Positions 18,749 to 27,457 of a DNA stretch of 64,000 nt are shown piece after piece; the stretch's first letter is position 1; each line of letters begins with the position of its first letter. The position numbers and the translations under genes are program-made. Source of the stretch: Arthrobacter saudimassiliensis (GTDB lineage: Bacteria; Actinomycetota; Actinomycetes; Actinomycetales; Micrococcaceae); the NCBI GenBank assembly GCA_900016675.1, contig LN483070.1:186001-250000 (forward strand). Direction: 5' to 3'. The notes under the pieces were generated by a model that worked only from the letters and a program-made list of their open reading frames with translations, searched no databases and was not told the origin of the DNA.

Positions 18749-19307
18749 GCCGACCGGCGGGCGGGACGGCGGGCGGGACAAGGAGCGCACGCGGCGCGGC
18801 ATCCTCGACGCCGCCTCCCGGCTGGTCGCCGAGCAGGGCGGCGGGGTGTCCCTCGCCGACGTCGCCGCCGCCGCCGGGATCTCCAAGAGCGGGCTGCTGC
18901 ACCACTTCCCCGGCCGGGACGCCCTGCTGCTCGCCCTCGTCGAAGACGCCGCCGAACGGCTGTGGACCGAAGTCCGCGCCCACGTGGACCTCGCCGAGAA
19001 CCGGGCCGGCAAGCTGCTGCGCGCGTACGTGCGGGCCCTGACCGACGGCGGTGACACCGTGGCCCAGGTCTTCGCGCCCACCGGGCTGACTGCCGCCGTC
19101 GGCAGGCTGCCCGGCATCGGAGAGTTCATGGAACGCGACGCCAAATCCTGGCGGGAGGCCTTTGCCGCCGACGGAATCGATCCGGCCCGGAGCATCGTCG
19201 TGCAGCACGCGGCCGAGGGGCTGGCCGCCTCCGCGGGCAGCCCCTACCTCACCGCCGACGAGCTGGCCGCCGCCCGGGCGCACCTGCTGGAGCTCGCCGA
19301 ACCGTAG
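18735..19307 (+). CDS. TetR family repressor of the efflux operon
   Basis: The 190-aa protein has an N-terminal TetR helix-turn-helix (RGILDAASRLVAE, then SLADVAAAAGISKSGLLHHF) and a C-terminal all-helical ligand domain. AGGAG lies seven bases before the ATG, inside the end of the efflux gene. The overlap implies cotranscription and autoregulation, with ligand binding relieving repression of the pump. Confidence 0.88.
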   Translation: MSGTEPTGGRDGGRDKERTRRGILDAASRLVAEQGGGVSLADVAAAAGISKSGLLHHFPGRDALLLALVEDAAERLWTEVRAHVDLAENRAGKLLRAYVRALTDGGDTVAQVFAPTGLTAAVGRLPGIGEFMERDAKSWREAFAADGIDPARSIVVQHAAEGLAASAGSPYLTADELAAARAHLLELAEP

Positions 19308-19459
19308 CGGGCTGCATCGACGGGGCGACACCGCGGGCGGGACGGCTGCCGGCGCGGCAGGGCAGGTGAGGCACCGAACAGCCCGCCCCGCCGCGCGGGC
19401 GTACCATGGATTGGCCGCTTCTTCAGCAGCCCTTCCCCGATCTCCAAGGTGCGTTTTTC

Positions 19460-20908
19460 TTGAAGTCCTCCTTCGCCCAGGCACTGGCCCGCGGGCTGAA
19501 CGTCCGGCACATCCGCTTTATGGCGCTCGGTTCGGCCATCGGCACCGGCCTGTTCTACGGGTCCGCCTCCGCCATCCAGTCCGCCGGCCCCGCCGTCCTG
19601 CTCGCGTACATGATCGGCGGCGCCGCCGTCTTCCTGGTCATGCGGGCCCTGGGTGAAATGGCGGTCCGGCATCCCGTCTCCGGCTCCTTCGGCCAGTACG
19701 CCAGCCGCTACCTCGGCCCGTTCGCCGGGTTCATCACCGGCTGGACCTTCGCCTTCGAAATGGCGATCGTCGCCATCGCCGACGTCACCGCCTTCGGCAT
19801 CTACATGGGCTTCTGGTTCCCGGACGTGCCGCGCTGGATCTGGATCCTCGCCGTCGTGCTGCTGATCGGCGCGCTGAACCTGATGCGGGTGAAGGTGTTC
19901 GGCGAGACCGAGTTCTGGCTGTCGATCATCAAGGTCAGCGCCATCATCGCCATGATCCTCGGCGGCGCGGCGATCATCCTGTTCGGCTTCGGACTGGATG
20001 AGGGCGCCAACCCGGGCCTGGACACCATGCTCAGCTCGGGCGGCTTCTTCGCCAACGGGTTCTGGGGCCTGCTCGCCTCCTTCTCCATCGTGATGTTCGC
20101 CTTCGGCGGCATCGAGACCATCGGCATCACCGCCGGTGAGGCCGCGGAGCCGAAGAAGGCCATCCCGGCGGCCGTGAACACGGTGCCGCTGCGCATCCTG
20201 ATCTTCTACGTCGGTGCGCTGTCCGTGCTGATGATGATCTTCCCCTGGCAGGACATCGACGGCTCCACCAGCCCGTTTGTGCAGATCTTCGATTCGCTGG
20301 GCATTCCCGCCGCCGCGCACATCCTCAACGCGGTGGTCATCACCGCAGCCCTGTCCGCCATCAACGCCGACACCTTCGGCGCCGGCCGCATGATGTACGG
20401 GCTCGCCCGGCAGGGCCAGGCCCCGGCCGCCTTCGCCCGGGTGTCCCGGCACGGGGTGCCGTGGCTGACGGTCTCCGTCATGGCGGTGGTGCTGCTGGTC
20501 GGCGTCGTGCTCAACGCACTGCTGCCGGAGGAGCTGTTCACCATCATCGCCTCGATCGCCACCTTCGCCACCGTGTGGGTGTGGGTGATGATCCTGCTCT
20601 CGCACATCGCCATGAAGCGGGACATCAAGCGCCGCGGCCTGCCCGCCTCCGAGTTCGGCGTGCCGTTCTGGCCGGTGGCCTCCTACGCGGCGCTGGCGTT
20701 CATGGTCTTCATCGTAGTGCTGCTCGGCGTCATGCCCGGCACCCGGGTGGCCCTGATCGTGGGCGCGGCCTGGATCGCGCTGCTCTTCGTCGCCTACCGC
20801 CTCTGGGTGCGCGGGGACGGGCGGCTCCGCGCGGAGCTCGCCGATGAAACCGGAGCCGACGACGGCGCGGCGCCCGCTTCCGCTCCGGCCCGCTCCGCGG
20901 CGGAATGA
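19460..20908 (+). CDS. Amino acid permease (APC superfamily, AAT type)
   Basis: The protein (482 aa from TTG) has about 12 membrane helices, with the AAT-family opening [21 protein letters not shown], the [16 protein letters not shown] segment and the [12 protein letters not shown] helix. These secondary transporters take up amino acids such as proline, GABA, asparagine or aromatics; specificity is not readable. AAGGTG lies eight bases before the TTG; an upstream ATG at 19406 lacks a ribosome site. The C-terminal tail is hydrophilic and alanine-rich. Confidence 0.85.
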   Translation: MKSSFAQALARGLNVRHIRFMALGSAIGTGLFYGSASAIQSAGPAVLLAYMIGGAAVFLVMRALGEMAVRHPVSGSFGQYASRYLGPFAGFITGWTFAFEMAIVAIADVTAFGIYMGFWFPDVPRWIWILAVVLLIGALNLMRVKVFGETEFWLSIIKVSAIIAMILGGAAIILFGFGLDEGANPGLDTMLSSGGFFANGFWGLLASFSIVMFAFGGIETIGITAGEAAEPKKAIPAAVNTVPLRILIFYVGALSVLMMIFPWQDIDGSTSPFVQIFDSLGIPAAAHILNAVVITAALSAINADTFGAGRMMYGLARQGQAPAAFARVSRHGVPWLTVSVMAVVLLVGVVLNALLPEELFTIIASIATFATVWVWVMILLSHIAMKRDIKRRGLPASEFGVPFWPVASYAALAFMVFIVVLLGVMPGTRVALIVGAAWIALLFVAYRLWVRGDGRLRAELADETGADDGAAPASAPARSAAE

Positions 20909-20936
20909 TTCGGGCCCGGCGGAGGTTCTTTCCGGC

Positions 20937-21641
20937 ATGAGAATCGAGATCTGGTCCGACATCGCCTGCCCCTGGTGCTTCATCGGCAAGCGCCGCTTCG
21001 AGACGGCGCTGGAGGGCTTCGCCCACAAGGACGAGGTCCAGGTCCAGTGGCGCAGCTACCAGCTGGACCCGTCGCTGCCCGAGCACTACGACGGCACCGA
21101 GCTGCAGTACCTCTCCGAGCGCAAGGGCATGGACCCGCAGCAGATGTCCGGCATGCTCGCCCATGTGGCCGAGCAGGCCCGCGGCGAGGGCCTGGCCTAC
21201 GACTTCGAGAACCTCGTGGTGGCCAACAGCTTCACCGCGCACCGGCTGATCCACGCCGCCCGGGAGCTGGGCGGCCCCGCGGCGGCCGACGCCGTCAAGG
21301 AGGCGCTGCTCTCGGCCCACTTCGAGCAGGGCCGCAACATCGGCGATGTCGAGGTGCTGGCCGCGATCGCCGTCGACGCCGGGCTGGACGCCGGCCGGGT
21401 GCGGGCGGCGCTGGCCGGCGACGACTACGCCGACGACGTGCGGCAGGACATTGCCGAGGCCCGGGCGCTGGGCGTGACCGGGGTGCCGTTCTTCGTCATC
21501 GACCGCCGCTACGGGATTTCCGGAGCGCAGCCGGCGGAGGTTTTCGCCAGCGCGCTGGAGAAGGCCTGGCAGGACGCCAACCCGCTGCAGATGGTCGCCC
21601 CCGGCACCGACGGACCCGCCTGCGGTCCGGACGGCTGCTGA
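20937..21641 (+). CDS. DsbA family thiol oxidoreductase (FrnE-like)
   Basis: The 234-aa cytoplasmic thioredoxin-fold protein has the active-site CPWC at residues 11-14 (SDIACPWCFIGKRRF), a helical insert, and the cis-proline loop GVTGVPFFVID. There is no signal peptide. FrnE-like proteins act as 2-hydroxychromene isomerase-like or disulfide oxidoreductases and are linked to oxidative stress. The start follows GGAGG by 11 bases. The C-terminus CGPDGC adds two further cysteines. Confidence 0.88.
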   Translation: MRIEIWSDIACPWCFIGKRRFETALEGFAHKDEVQVQWRSYQLDPSLPEHYDGTELQYLSERKGMDPQQMSGMLAHVAEQARGEGLAYDFENLVVANSFTAHRLIHAARELGGPAAADAVKEALLSAHFEQGRNIGDVEVLAAIAVDAGLDAGRVRAALAGDDYADDVRQDIAEARALGVTGVPFFVIDRRYGISGAQPAEVFASALEKAWQDANPLQMVAPGTDGPACGPDGC

Positions 21642-21657
21642 GCGGGAGCTACCGGGA

Positions 21658-21707
21658 GCTTAAACGCCGGAGGGCCGTGCACCTGCACGGCCCTCCGGCG
21701 TTTAAGC
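21658..21707. terminator. Perfect 24-bp bidirectional terminator
   Basis: Arms 21658-21681 and 21684-21707 are exactly complementary with a two-base centre. The stem ends TTTAAGC, so it offers short T tracts in both directions. It lies between two convergent genes and should end both. Confidence 0.93.
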
Positions 21708-21717
21708 GGTGCGTGCC

Positions 21718-22020
21718 CTACTCGTCGAGCACCAGCACGCGGGCGTGCAGGATGGTGCGCTGGTGCAGCGCGGTGCGCACGGCGCGGTGCAGCCCGTCCT
21801 CGAGATACATGGTGCCCTTCCACTGCACCACGTGCGGGAACAGGTCGCCGAAGAAGGTGGAGTCCTCGGCCAGCAGGGCCCCGAGATCCAGGGTGGACTT
21901 CGTGGTCACCAGCTCATCGAGCCGGACCTGCCGCGGGGCAACGGACGCCCAGTCCTTGGGCGTCTCGTATCCGTGCTCGGGGTAGGGGCGGCCATCGCCA
22001 ACAGCTTTGAAGATCACCAA
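21718..22020 (-). CDS. Conserved actinobacterial small protein, function unknown
   Basis: The 100-aa protein begins MVIFKAVGDGRPYPEHG and contains VRLDELVTTKSTLDL and YLEDGLHRAVR. The EDGLHR motif faintly recalls the DGxHR active-site loop of ParB/sulfiredoxin-type domains, but it is too little for assignment. I recall such proteins as conserved in actinobacteria without a firm function. It shares a 140-base divergent region with the HAD gene. Confidence 0.75.
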   Translation of the reverse strand: MVIFKAVGDGRPYPEHGYETPKDWASVAPRQVRLDELVTTKSTLDLGALLAEDSTFFGDLFPHVVQWKGTMYLEDGLHRAVRTALHQRTILHARVLVLDE

Positions 22021-22105
22021 TCAAGAGTACGAGACGAACCGCCCGCAGACCCAGCGGACACGGCCCGCGCCGTCCCCCGCGCCATCCGCCGGGCCCGCCC
22101 GTCGC

Positions 22106-22140
22106 GGTCCCGGCGCAGGTCCCGGCGCAGGTCCCGGCGG
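22106..22140. repeat. Three tandem 12-bp units
   Basis: GGTCCCGGCGCA occurs at 22106-22117 and 22118-22129, with an 11-base partial third copy to 22140. It lies in the divergent promoter region 20 bases before the HAD gene. Confidence 0.6.
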
Positions 22141-22160
22141 AAACCGGGAATACTGGAGGC

Positions 22161-23117
22161 ATGACTTCCGCGAACACCTGGGGCCTGCTGCTCGACGTCG
22201 ACGGGCCGGTGGCCAGCCCCGAATCCCGGACCGTGCGGCCGGAGATCATCGAAAACCTGGTCCGCCTGGCCGTCGCCGGCTGGCCGGTGGCCTTCAACAC
22301 GGGGCGGTCGGTGGACTTCATCGTGGACCAGGTGATGAACCCCATGATCGCCGCCGGACTGCCGGCGGACGTGCGGGTGCTCGCGGTGTGCGAGAAGGGC
22401 GGAGTGTGGTTCACCTTCACCGGCGACGGCCCGGACCAGCCGCAGGTCGATCCCGGGCACCGGCTGCCCGGCGAGTTCGCCGCCGACGTGCGGGCGCTGG
22501 TGGCGGAGCGGTTCGCGGACCGGATGTTCTTCGACGAGACCAAGCTCGCGATGCTCTCCGTCGAGCAGCGGGTGGACGTGGCCAACGCCGACTACATGGC
22601 CGTGCAGGAGGACTTCGAACTCGCCGTCCTCGGCCTCGCCGCCCGCCGCGGCCTGGGCATCCGCCGGCTCGGGCAGGTGCTGCCCGCCGTCGACGGTTCG
22701 GTGCCCTACCGGGTGGATCCGACCATCATCTCCACCGACATCGAGGCGGTGGAGGCCGGCAAGGACCTCGGCGTGCGCCGGGTGCTGGAGCTGCTGGAGC
22801 AGGCCGGGGAGCCGGCGCCGGCGGTGTGGCGCACCATCGGCGATTCCCGGACCGACTACGCGATGGCCGATGAGCTGCACGCCCGGGGCTTCGACGTCGC
22901 GCACGTGGATGTGCGCCCGGCGGACGGGGTGCCCGCGGTGCCGTATCCGGTGCTCACCGCCGCGGAGCTGGTGCACGACGACGCCGGCGCGGTGTTCATC
23001 GCCCGGTGGGCCGCCGTCGCGTCCGGGGAGGCGGCCGACGACGCCGGTCTGGGCCCGCTGGGCGCGGCGCCGGAGGCACTGGAGACGGCCGAAACCGGGC
23101 GGCACAGCAATTCGTAA
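22161..23117 (+). CDS. HAD superfamily phosphatase
   Basis: The 318-aa soluble protein shows HAD motif I LLDVDGPV, motif II-like FNTGRS, and the C-terminal acidic motif IGDSRTDYAMADEL. The spacing fits the Cof/IIB cap subtype acting on phosphorylated metabolites such as sugar phosphates. The nucleophile-plus-two residue is Asp, as in true phosphatases. ATG follows GGAGGC closely. The substrate is unknown. Confidence 0.82.
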   Translation: MTSANTWGLLLDVDGPVASPESRTVRPEIIENLVRLAVAGWPVAFNTGRSVDFIVDQVMNPMIAAGLPADVRVLAVCEKGGVWFTFTGDGPDQPQVDPGHRLPGEFAADVRALVAERFADRMFFDETKLAMLSVEQRVDVANADYMAVQEDFELAVLGLAARRGLGIRRLGQVLPAVDGSVPYRVDPTIISTDIEAVEAGKDLGVRRVLELLEQAGEPAPAVWRTIGDSRTDYAMADELHARGFDVAHVDVRPADGVPAVPYPVLTAAELVHDDAGAVFIARWAAVASGEAADDAGLGPLGAAPEALETAETGRHSNS

Positions 23118-23160
23118 CATTCGCTTCATAGTTGATTTCGCCCGGTGATACGTTGCCGGA

Positions 23161-24192
23161 ATGAGCGCGATTCCCCAGTCGATCCCTGTCCTTGATCTGA
23201 GCACCGCCCGCCGTCCCGACGGCACGTTCAACCCGGAATTCATTGACCAGCTGCGTGAGGCCACGCACCGCATCGGCTTCTTCCAGCTGGTCGGCTACGG
23301 CCCCGCCGAGCAGATGGTGGAGCCGCTGTTCGAGGTCACCAAGCGGTTCTTCGACCTGCCGCTGGAGGACCGCCTGGAGCTGGACAACCGCCGCTCGCCG
23401 CACTTCCGCGGCTACACCCGCCTCGGCACCGAAATCACCCAGGGCCGCCCCGACGCCCGCGAGCAGGTGGACTTCGGCCCGGAGCGCGAGCCGGTGGCCG
23501 AGTACCCCGCGGACCAGCCGTACTGGCTGGTCCAGGGCCCGAACCTGTTCCCGGATACCAAGCTGCCGGAGCTGCGCGAGGCGTCCATGGCCTGGGCCGA
23601 GGAGATGAGCCGGGTGGGCGCGGAGCTGCTCAGCGCCATCGCCGTCTCGCTCGAGCTGCCCGAAGACCACTTCACCGAGCCGTTCGAGGGCACCCCGGCC
23701 TGGATGGCCAAGCTGATCCACTACGTCGGCGGCGTCGTGCAGGAGGCGGGCACCCAGGGCGTGGGTTCGCACGCCGACTACGGCTTCGTGACCCTGCTGC
23801 TGCAGGACGAGGTCGGCGGCCTCGAAGTGCGCCCGCACGGCACCGACACCTGGATTCCGGTGGAGCCGATTCCGGGCGCCCTGGTGGTCAACCTCGGCGA
23901 GATGCTCGAGGTCGCCACGCAGGGCTACCTGTCCGCCACCATCCACCGCGTGCTGGCGCCGGCCCCGGGCGTGGACCGGTACGCGATCCCGTTCTTCTGG
24001 TCCCCGCGCCTGGATTCGGTCATCGACCCGGTCCAGCTGCCCCCGGCCCTGGCCGAGCAGTCCCGCGGCATCTCCGACGACCCGGAGAACCCGATGCTGG
24101 CCTCCTACGGCGCCAACGTGCTGAAGGGCTGGCTGCGGGCGCACCCGCAGGTCGCCGAGCTGCACCACCCGCACCTGCTGGCCAAGAAGTAG
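23161..24192 (+). CDS. 2-oxoglutarate/Fe(II)-dependent oxygenase, isopenicillin-N-synthase type
   Basis: The 343-aa protein has the N-terminal DIOX_N region (VLDLSTAR...GFFQLVGYG) and the catalytic core with Fe ligands His and Asp in GSHADYG, the distal His in TIHRVL, and the 2OG-binding Arg in RYAIPFF. The family hydroxylates or desaturates varied small molecules; biosynthetic neighbours are absent, so its substrate is unknown. A strong hairpin follows the stop. Confidence 0.87.
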   Translation: MSAIPQSIPVLDLSTARRPDGTFNPEFIDQLREATHRIGFFQLVGYGPAEQMVEPLFEVTKRFFDLPLEDRLELDNRRSPHFRGYTRLGTEITQGRPDAREQVDFGPEREPVAEYPADQPYWLVQGPNLFPDTKLPELREASMAWAEEMSRVGAELLSAIAVSLELPEDHFTEPFEGTPAWMAKLIHYVGGVVQEAGTQGVGSHADYGFVTLLLQDEVGGLEVRPHGTDTWIPVEPIPGALVVNLGEMLEVATQGYLSATIHRVLAPAPGVDRYAIPFFWSPRLDSVIDPVQLPPALAEQSRGISDDPENPMLASYGANVLKGWLRAHPQVAELHHPHLLAKK

Positions 24193-24213
24193 CGGCGGGC
24201 TTTTTTCGACAGC

Positions 24214-24255
24214 GCGACGGCGCCGTCCGGCTTTTCAGCCGGGCGGCGCCGTCGC
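24214..24255. terminator. Terminator after the oxygenase gene
   Basis: A 19-bp stem (24214-24232 with 24237-24255, one G-T pair) encloses TTTC. A TTTTTT run precedes it, so it may also terminate the reverse-strand small gene. Confidence 0.85.
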
Positions 24256-24292
24256 GTTGGTGCGGTAGGGGCACAGTGCAGGGCGGGTGCGC

Positions 24293-24436
24293 CTACCGGG
24301 GAGGGAACAGCAGGTGCCGGCTTTCCGGCAGGAACTCCTCCCAGACGCTGGGGGTCGGCGGCAGCCGCCGTGTCCCGTCCGTCGGCGCGCGCCGGCCTCG
24401 GCGCTTCTTCTTCTCCTGCCGGTCCTGATGTGCCAT
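24293..24436 (-). CDS. Small basic protein (47 aa), unknown
   Basis: A reverse ATG at 24436 is preceded by AAGGAG with a five-base gap, and the frame runs 47 codons to TAG. The first 25 residues are Lys/Arg-rich (QEKKKRRGRR); the rest is Pro-rich and ends FPPR, with TPSVWEEFLPESRHL in between. It lies 70 bases downstream of nagA on the same strand, with its own TTGACC-N17-TGTTCA promoter-like pair upstream. A nucleic-acid or ribosome-associated role is possible but not shown. Confidence 0.6.
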   Translation of the reverse strand: MAHQDRQEKKKRRGRRAPTDGTRRLPPTPSVWEEFLPESRHLLFPPR

Positions 24437-24506
24437 GCCTGCTCCTTGTCCATGCGGGTGATGTCCTCACTGAACAAGCTCAAGCGCACTTCAGGTCAAG
24501 CGGCTG

Positions 24507-25730
24507 TTAACGGATCCACTGCCCCCGCCGCATGACACGCTGCAGCTCCAGCCCGGGGCCGAGCACCAGCAGGTCGGCATGTCCCCCGGCCACGAGGCTG
24601 CCGATCTCCTTCTCCCGGCCCAGCACCCGTGCCGGCACCACGGTCGCCGACGCCACGGCGTCCGCAAGGCCGACGCCGGCGCCCACGGCGTTGCGGACCA
24701 GATCCAGCATGCCGGCCGTGCCGCCGGCGATCGCTCCCGTCGCGGCCACGCGGGCGGTTCCCTCCCGCACCGTGACTTCCGCCGGCCCGAGCCGGTAGTC
24801 GCCGTCGTCCAGCCCCGCGGCGGCCATCGCATCGGTGACCAGCAGGATGTTCTGTGCTCCCAGCAGCTCGAACATCGCGGCCACCAGCTGCGGGTCCAGG
24901 TGCACGTTGTCGGCAATGAGCTCGACGGCGGCGGTTCCCGCCCGGGCCGCGCGAAGGCAGGCCGAGACGGCGCCCGGTGATCGGTGGTGCAGCGGATCCA
25001 TGCCGTTGAACAGATGGGTGACGGTCGGCCGGGCAGCGGAAACGGGACCTCCCGCCCCGGCGAGCTCCCGCCCCGCCAGGGCCAGCGACTCCGCGGCGGA
25101 CTCCGGGACGGCGGCGGTATGGCCCAGGGACGGAACGACGCCGCGGCGGGCCAGCAGGCGGACCAGCCCGTCGGCGCCGGGCAGTTCCGGGGCGTAGGTC
25201 ATTGTCCGGAGGAACCCGCGGGCGCTGCCGATCAGCGCCGCGGCGAGCTCCTCGTCCGGGGCCAGCAGCCAGCGCGGATCCTGCGCCCCGCAGCGCGCCT
25301 CCGAGAGGAACGGCCCTTCCAGGTGCATCCCGGCGATCAGCCCCTCGCCGGCCAGCCCGGCCAGCATCTCCAGCTGGCGGTGCAGGGTTTCCGGCGGCGA
25401 GGTGACGACGCTGGCCAGCAGCGTGGTGGTTCCGGCGGCGTGGATGGCATCAATGCCCCGCCGGGCCTCCGCGGCGTCCGCCCCGGAGAAGTCGACGCCG
25501 TAGCCTCCGTGGCAGTGGAGGTCCACCAGCCCCGGCACCAGCACCTGGTCCGGCGCGAGGTCCACCGTCTCGTCCGCCGGGGCCGGCGCATAACCGGCGG
25601 CGGGGCCCGCGTAGGCGAGCTCCGGGCCGTCCACGACGACGACGGCGTCCTCGAGGACTTCCGTTTCGGTGACCGCGCGGCCGCGCAGGACGGTGCGGGC
25701 CTGCTCCGGGCGGGCCTGGTGCTGGATCAT
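24507..25730 (-). CDS. nagA: N-acetylglucosamine-6-phosphate deacetylase
   Basis: This enzyme removes acetate from GlcNAc-6-P to give GlcN-6-P, the step after NanE in sialic-acid breakdown. The 407-aa amidohydrolase shows the metal site VDLHCHGG, HLEGPFL with the catalytic-region Glu, SLGHTAA, THLFNGM and LLVTDAM. It follows nagB by 58 bases and is the last enzyme gene of the leftward nanR-nagB-nagA operon. Confidence 0.93.
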   Translation of the reverse strand: MIQHQARPEQARTVLRGRAVTETEVLEDAVVVVDGPELAYAGPAAGYAPAPADETVDLAPDQVLVPGLVDLHCHGGYGVDFSGADAAEARRGIDAIHAAGTTTLLASVVTSPPETLHRQLEMLAGLAGEGLIAGMHLEGPFLSEARCGAQDPRWLLAPDEELAAALIGSARGFLRTMTYAPELPGADGLVRLLARRGVVPSLGHTAAVPESAAESLALAGRELAGAGGPVSAARPTVTHLFNGMDPLHHRSPGAVSACLRAARAGTAAVELIADNVHLDPQLVAAMFELLGAQNILLVTDAMAAAGLDDGDYRLGPAEVTVREGTARVAATGAIAGGTAGMLDLVRNAVGAGVGLADAVASATVVPARVLGREKEIGSLVAGGHADLLVLGPGLELQRVMRRGQWIR

Positions 25731-25788
25731 TGCTCTCTCTTCCGCCGGCGGCAGGTCGGTGCCGGGCCGCCGGCCCGGATGGAATCGG

Positions 25789-26529
25789 TCAGGGCAGCAG
25801 CGCGGCTGCTTCGGCGTCGGCCAGGACGGTGACGTCCCCGTGCAGCTGCAGGACCGAGGCCGGGCAGTCGGCGCTGACCGGGCCGGTCAGCGCCCGGTGC
25901 AGGGCCTCGGCCTTCGCGGCGCCCTGCGCCAGCAGCAGCAGCCGGCGTGCGGACAGGATGGTGCCCAGGCCCTGCGTGATGCACCGGGTCGGGACCTCCT
26001 CCAGGGTCGGGAAGAAGCGCCGGTTGGCCTGCCGCGTGTCCTCGGTCAGCGTCTCCACCCGGGTGCGCGAGTCCAGGGCCGCGCCGGGTTCGTTGAAGGC
26101 GAGGTGCCCGTTGCGGCCAATGCCGAGGATCTGCAGGTCCACTCCCCCGGCGTCCGCGATGCGCTGCTCGTAGCGGGCGGCGGCGTCATGCGGATCCGCG
26201 GAGTGCGGATCGGGCAGATGGACGGTCCGCGGATCCAGGCCCAGCGGGTCGATGAGTTCCCGGCGGAGCACCTCGGCATAGCTCTGCGGATGGCCCGCCG
26301 GCAGCCCCAGGTACTCATCCAGGGCAAACCAGGTCACCGCCCGGTAGTCGCCGCCCCGCGCCGCCAGTTCCCGGTACAGGGGCGACGGCGAGCCGCCGGT
26401 GGCGACGCCGATGACCGGCCGGGGCGTGGACGCAATGACGGTGTGGAGCAGGTCCGCCGCGGCGGTGCCGACGTCGCGGCCCTCCAGCCGCAGCACGGCG
26501 GCGGCGGCGGGCCCGGCGTCGGCCCTCAT
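25789..26529 (-). CDS. nagB: Glucosamine-6-phosphate deaminase
   Basis: This enzyme converts GlcN-6-P to fructose-6-P plus ammonia. The 246-aa protein has the phosphate loop VATGGSPSPLY, the FALDEYLGL acidic pair, ILGIGRNGHLAFNEPG and the late LLLAQGAAKA block. It starts within the last four bases of the regulator gene (ATGA overlap), so the two are translationally coupled. Confidence 0.94.
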   Translation of the reverse strand: MRADAGPAAAAVLRLEGRDVGTAAADLLHTVIASTPRPVIGVATGGSPSPLYRELAARGGDYRAVTWFALDEYLGLPAGHPQSYAEVLRRELIDPLGLDPRTVHLPDPHSADPHDAAARYEQRIADAGGVDLQILGIGRNGHLAFNEPGAALDSRTRVETLTEDTRQANRRFFPTLEEVPTRCITQGLGTILSARRLLLLAQGAAKAEALHRALTGPVSADCPASVLQLHGDVTVLADAEAAALLP

Positions 26530-27260
26530 CCGGCGTCCCGCAGCTTGTCGAGCTCCTTGCGGATGCCGTCGAAGTGCCGCCGGAGCCGTTCCGAGGCGAG
26601 TTCCTTGTCCCCGCTTCGGACGGCTTCGAAGATGCCGCGGTGGACGGCCGCGGTCTCCCGCAGGTTGATCAGCGGGTCGCCGCCGAGTTCGATGTGGATC
26701 TTCCGGTATACCTTCCAGAAGACCGACATGAGGTTCGAGAGCAGTTCGTTCCCCAGCGGTTCGAAGAGCTGGTAGTGGAACCGTTCGTCCACCTCGGTGA
26801 ACGACTCGCCCCGCTCCGCCAGGGCCTCCATCTGCTCGACCGTGGCCTCAATTTCGGCGAGGTGTTCATCCGAGGAGAGGTCCATGGCCTCGCCGATCAG
26901 GCCGGATTCCAGGGCCTGCCGGACGTCCACCAGCTGCAGCGCCTCCTTGCCTTCGTGGCGCAGCGAGAGCCGGCCGCGGAACGTGAGTCCGTCGGCGAGG
27001 GCGTCGAAGTTGGCCGGGGCCACGAACATGCCGAACCCGTGCCGGATCTCCACCACGCCCAGCGCCTGCAGCACCTTGAGGGCTTCGCGCAGGGTGTTCC
27101 GGCCGATCCCCAGCGCGGCGGTCAGCTCCGTCTCGGTGGGCAGCGCGTCCCCCGGCTTGAGGTCCCGCTCCAGGATCAGGTCCATGATGCCCGCCTGCAG
27201 GGCACGCGAGCGGTTCTGGGCACTGAACCGCGCAGGGGGCAGTGACTCGGTCCGGTGCAT
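26526..27260 (-). CDS. nanR: GntR/FadR-type repressor of sialic-acid genes (NanR-like)
   Basis: The 244-aa protein has a GntR winged helix (ALPTETELTAALGIGRNTLREALKVL region) and a C-terminal all-helical FCD effector domain with Asp/His ligand residues (FHYQL, AAVHRGIFEAV). It is the first gene of the leftward operon and is divergent from the transporter operon, with two palindromes in between. By analogy with corynebacterial NanR it would repress both directions until a sialic-acid intermediate binds. The effector is not known here. Confidence 0.85.
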   Translation of the reverse strand: MHRTESLPPARFSAQNRSRALQAGIMDLILERDLKPGDALPTETELTAALGIGRNTLREALKVLQALGVVEIRHGFGMFVAPANFDALADGLTFRGRLSLRHEGKEALQLVDVRQALESGLIGEAMDLSSDEHLAEIEATVEQMEALAERGESFTEVDERFHYQLFEPLGNELLSNLMSVFWKVYRKIHIELGGDPLINLRETAAVHRGIFEAVRSGDKELASERLRRHFDGIRKELDKLRDAG

Positions 27261-27317
27261 TGGTCCTCCCGGGGACGGATGGTGGCCGACGGGAAAGCCC
27301 GTCTGGCACCACAGGTT

Positions 27318-27331
27318 ATAGGATGTCCTAT
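27318..27331. promoter_or_regulatory. Candidate NanR operator 1
   Basis: ATAGGATGTCCTAT is a 14-bp palindrome with only its two central bases unpaired, 58 bases upstream of the repressor start and close to the expected leftward promoter. It shares the GGA(T/C)(G/A)TCCTA core with operator 2. Confidence 0.6.
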
Positions 27332-27372
27332 CTCATGCGCCAGACCTTCGTCCGGCTGCAAAAAAACACTGC

Positions 27373-27402
27373 TTGACGTGCTGCTGTGACGAACCTTACA
27401 GT
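27373..27402 (+). promoter_or_regulatory. Sigma-70-type promoter of the transporter operon
   Basis: TTGACG (27373-27378) and TACAGT (27397-27402) are separated by 18 bases. The predicted start of transcription falls near 27409, directly before operator 2, which would place the repressor across the start site. Confidence 0.65.
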
Positions 27403-27415
27403 TTCCGGGACAGCG

Positions 27416-27434
27416 TCGGACATCCTACGTCCGA
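27416..27434. promoter_or_regulatory. Candidate NanR operator 2
   Basis: TCGGAC (27416-27421) is inverted as GTCCGA (27429-27434) around ATCCTAC, and contains the GGACATCCTA core seen inverted in operator 1. It lies immediately downstream of the rightward promoter. Confidence 0.55.
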
Positions 27435-27457
27435 TAAGTGACAGGGATGGTGAGGCC

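Noticed and set aside
22106-22140. Tandem 12-bp units as a CRISPR-like array
   Set aside because: Units are contiguous with no spacers; it is a simple short tandem repeat.
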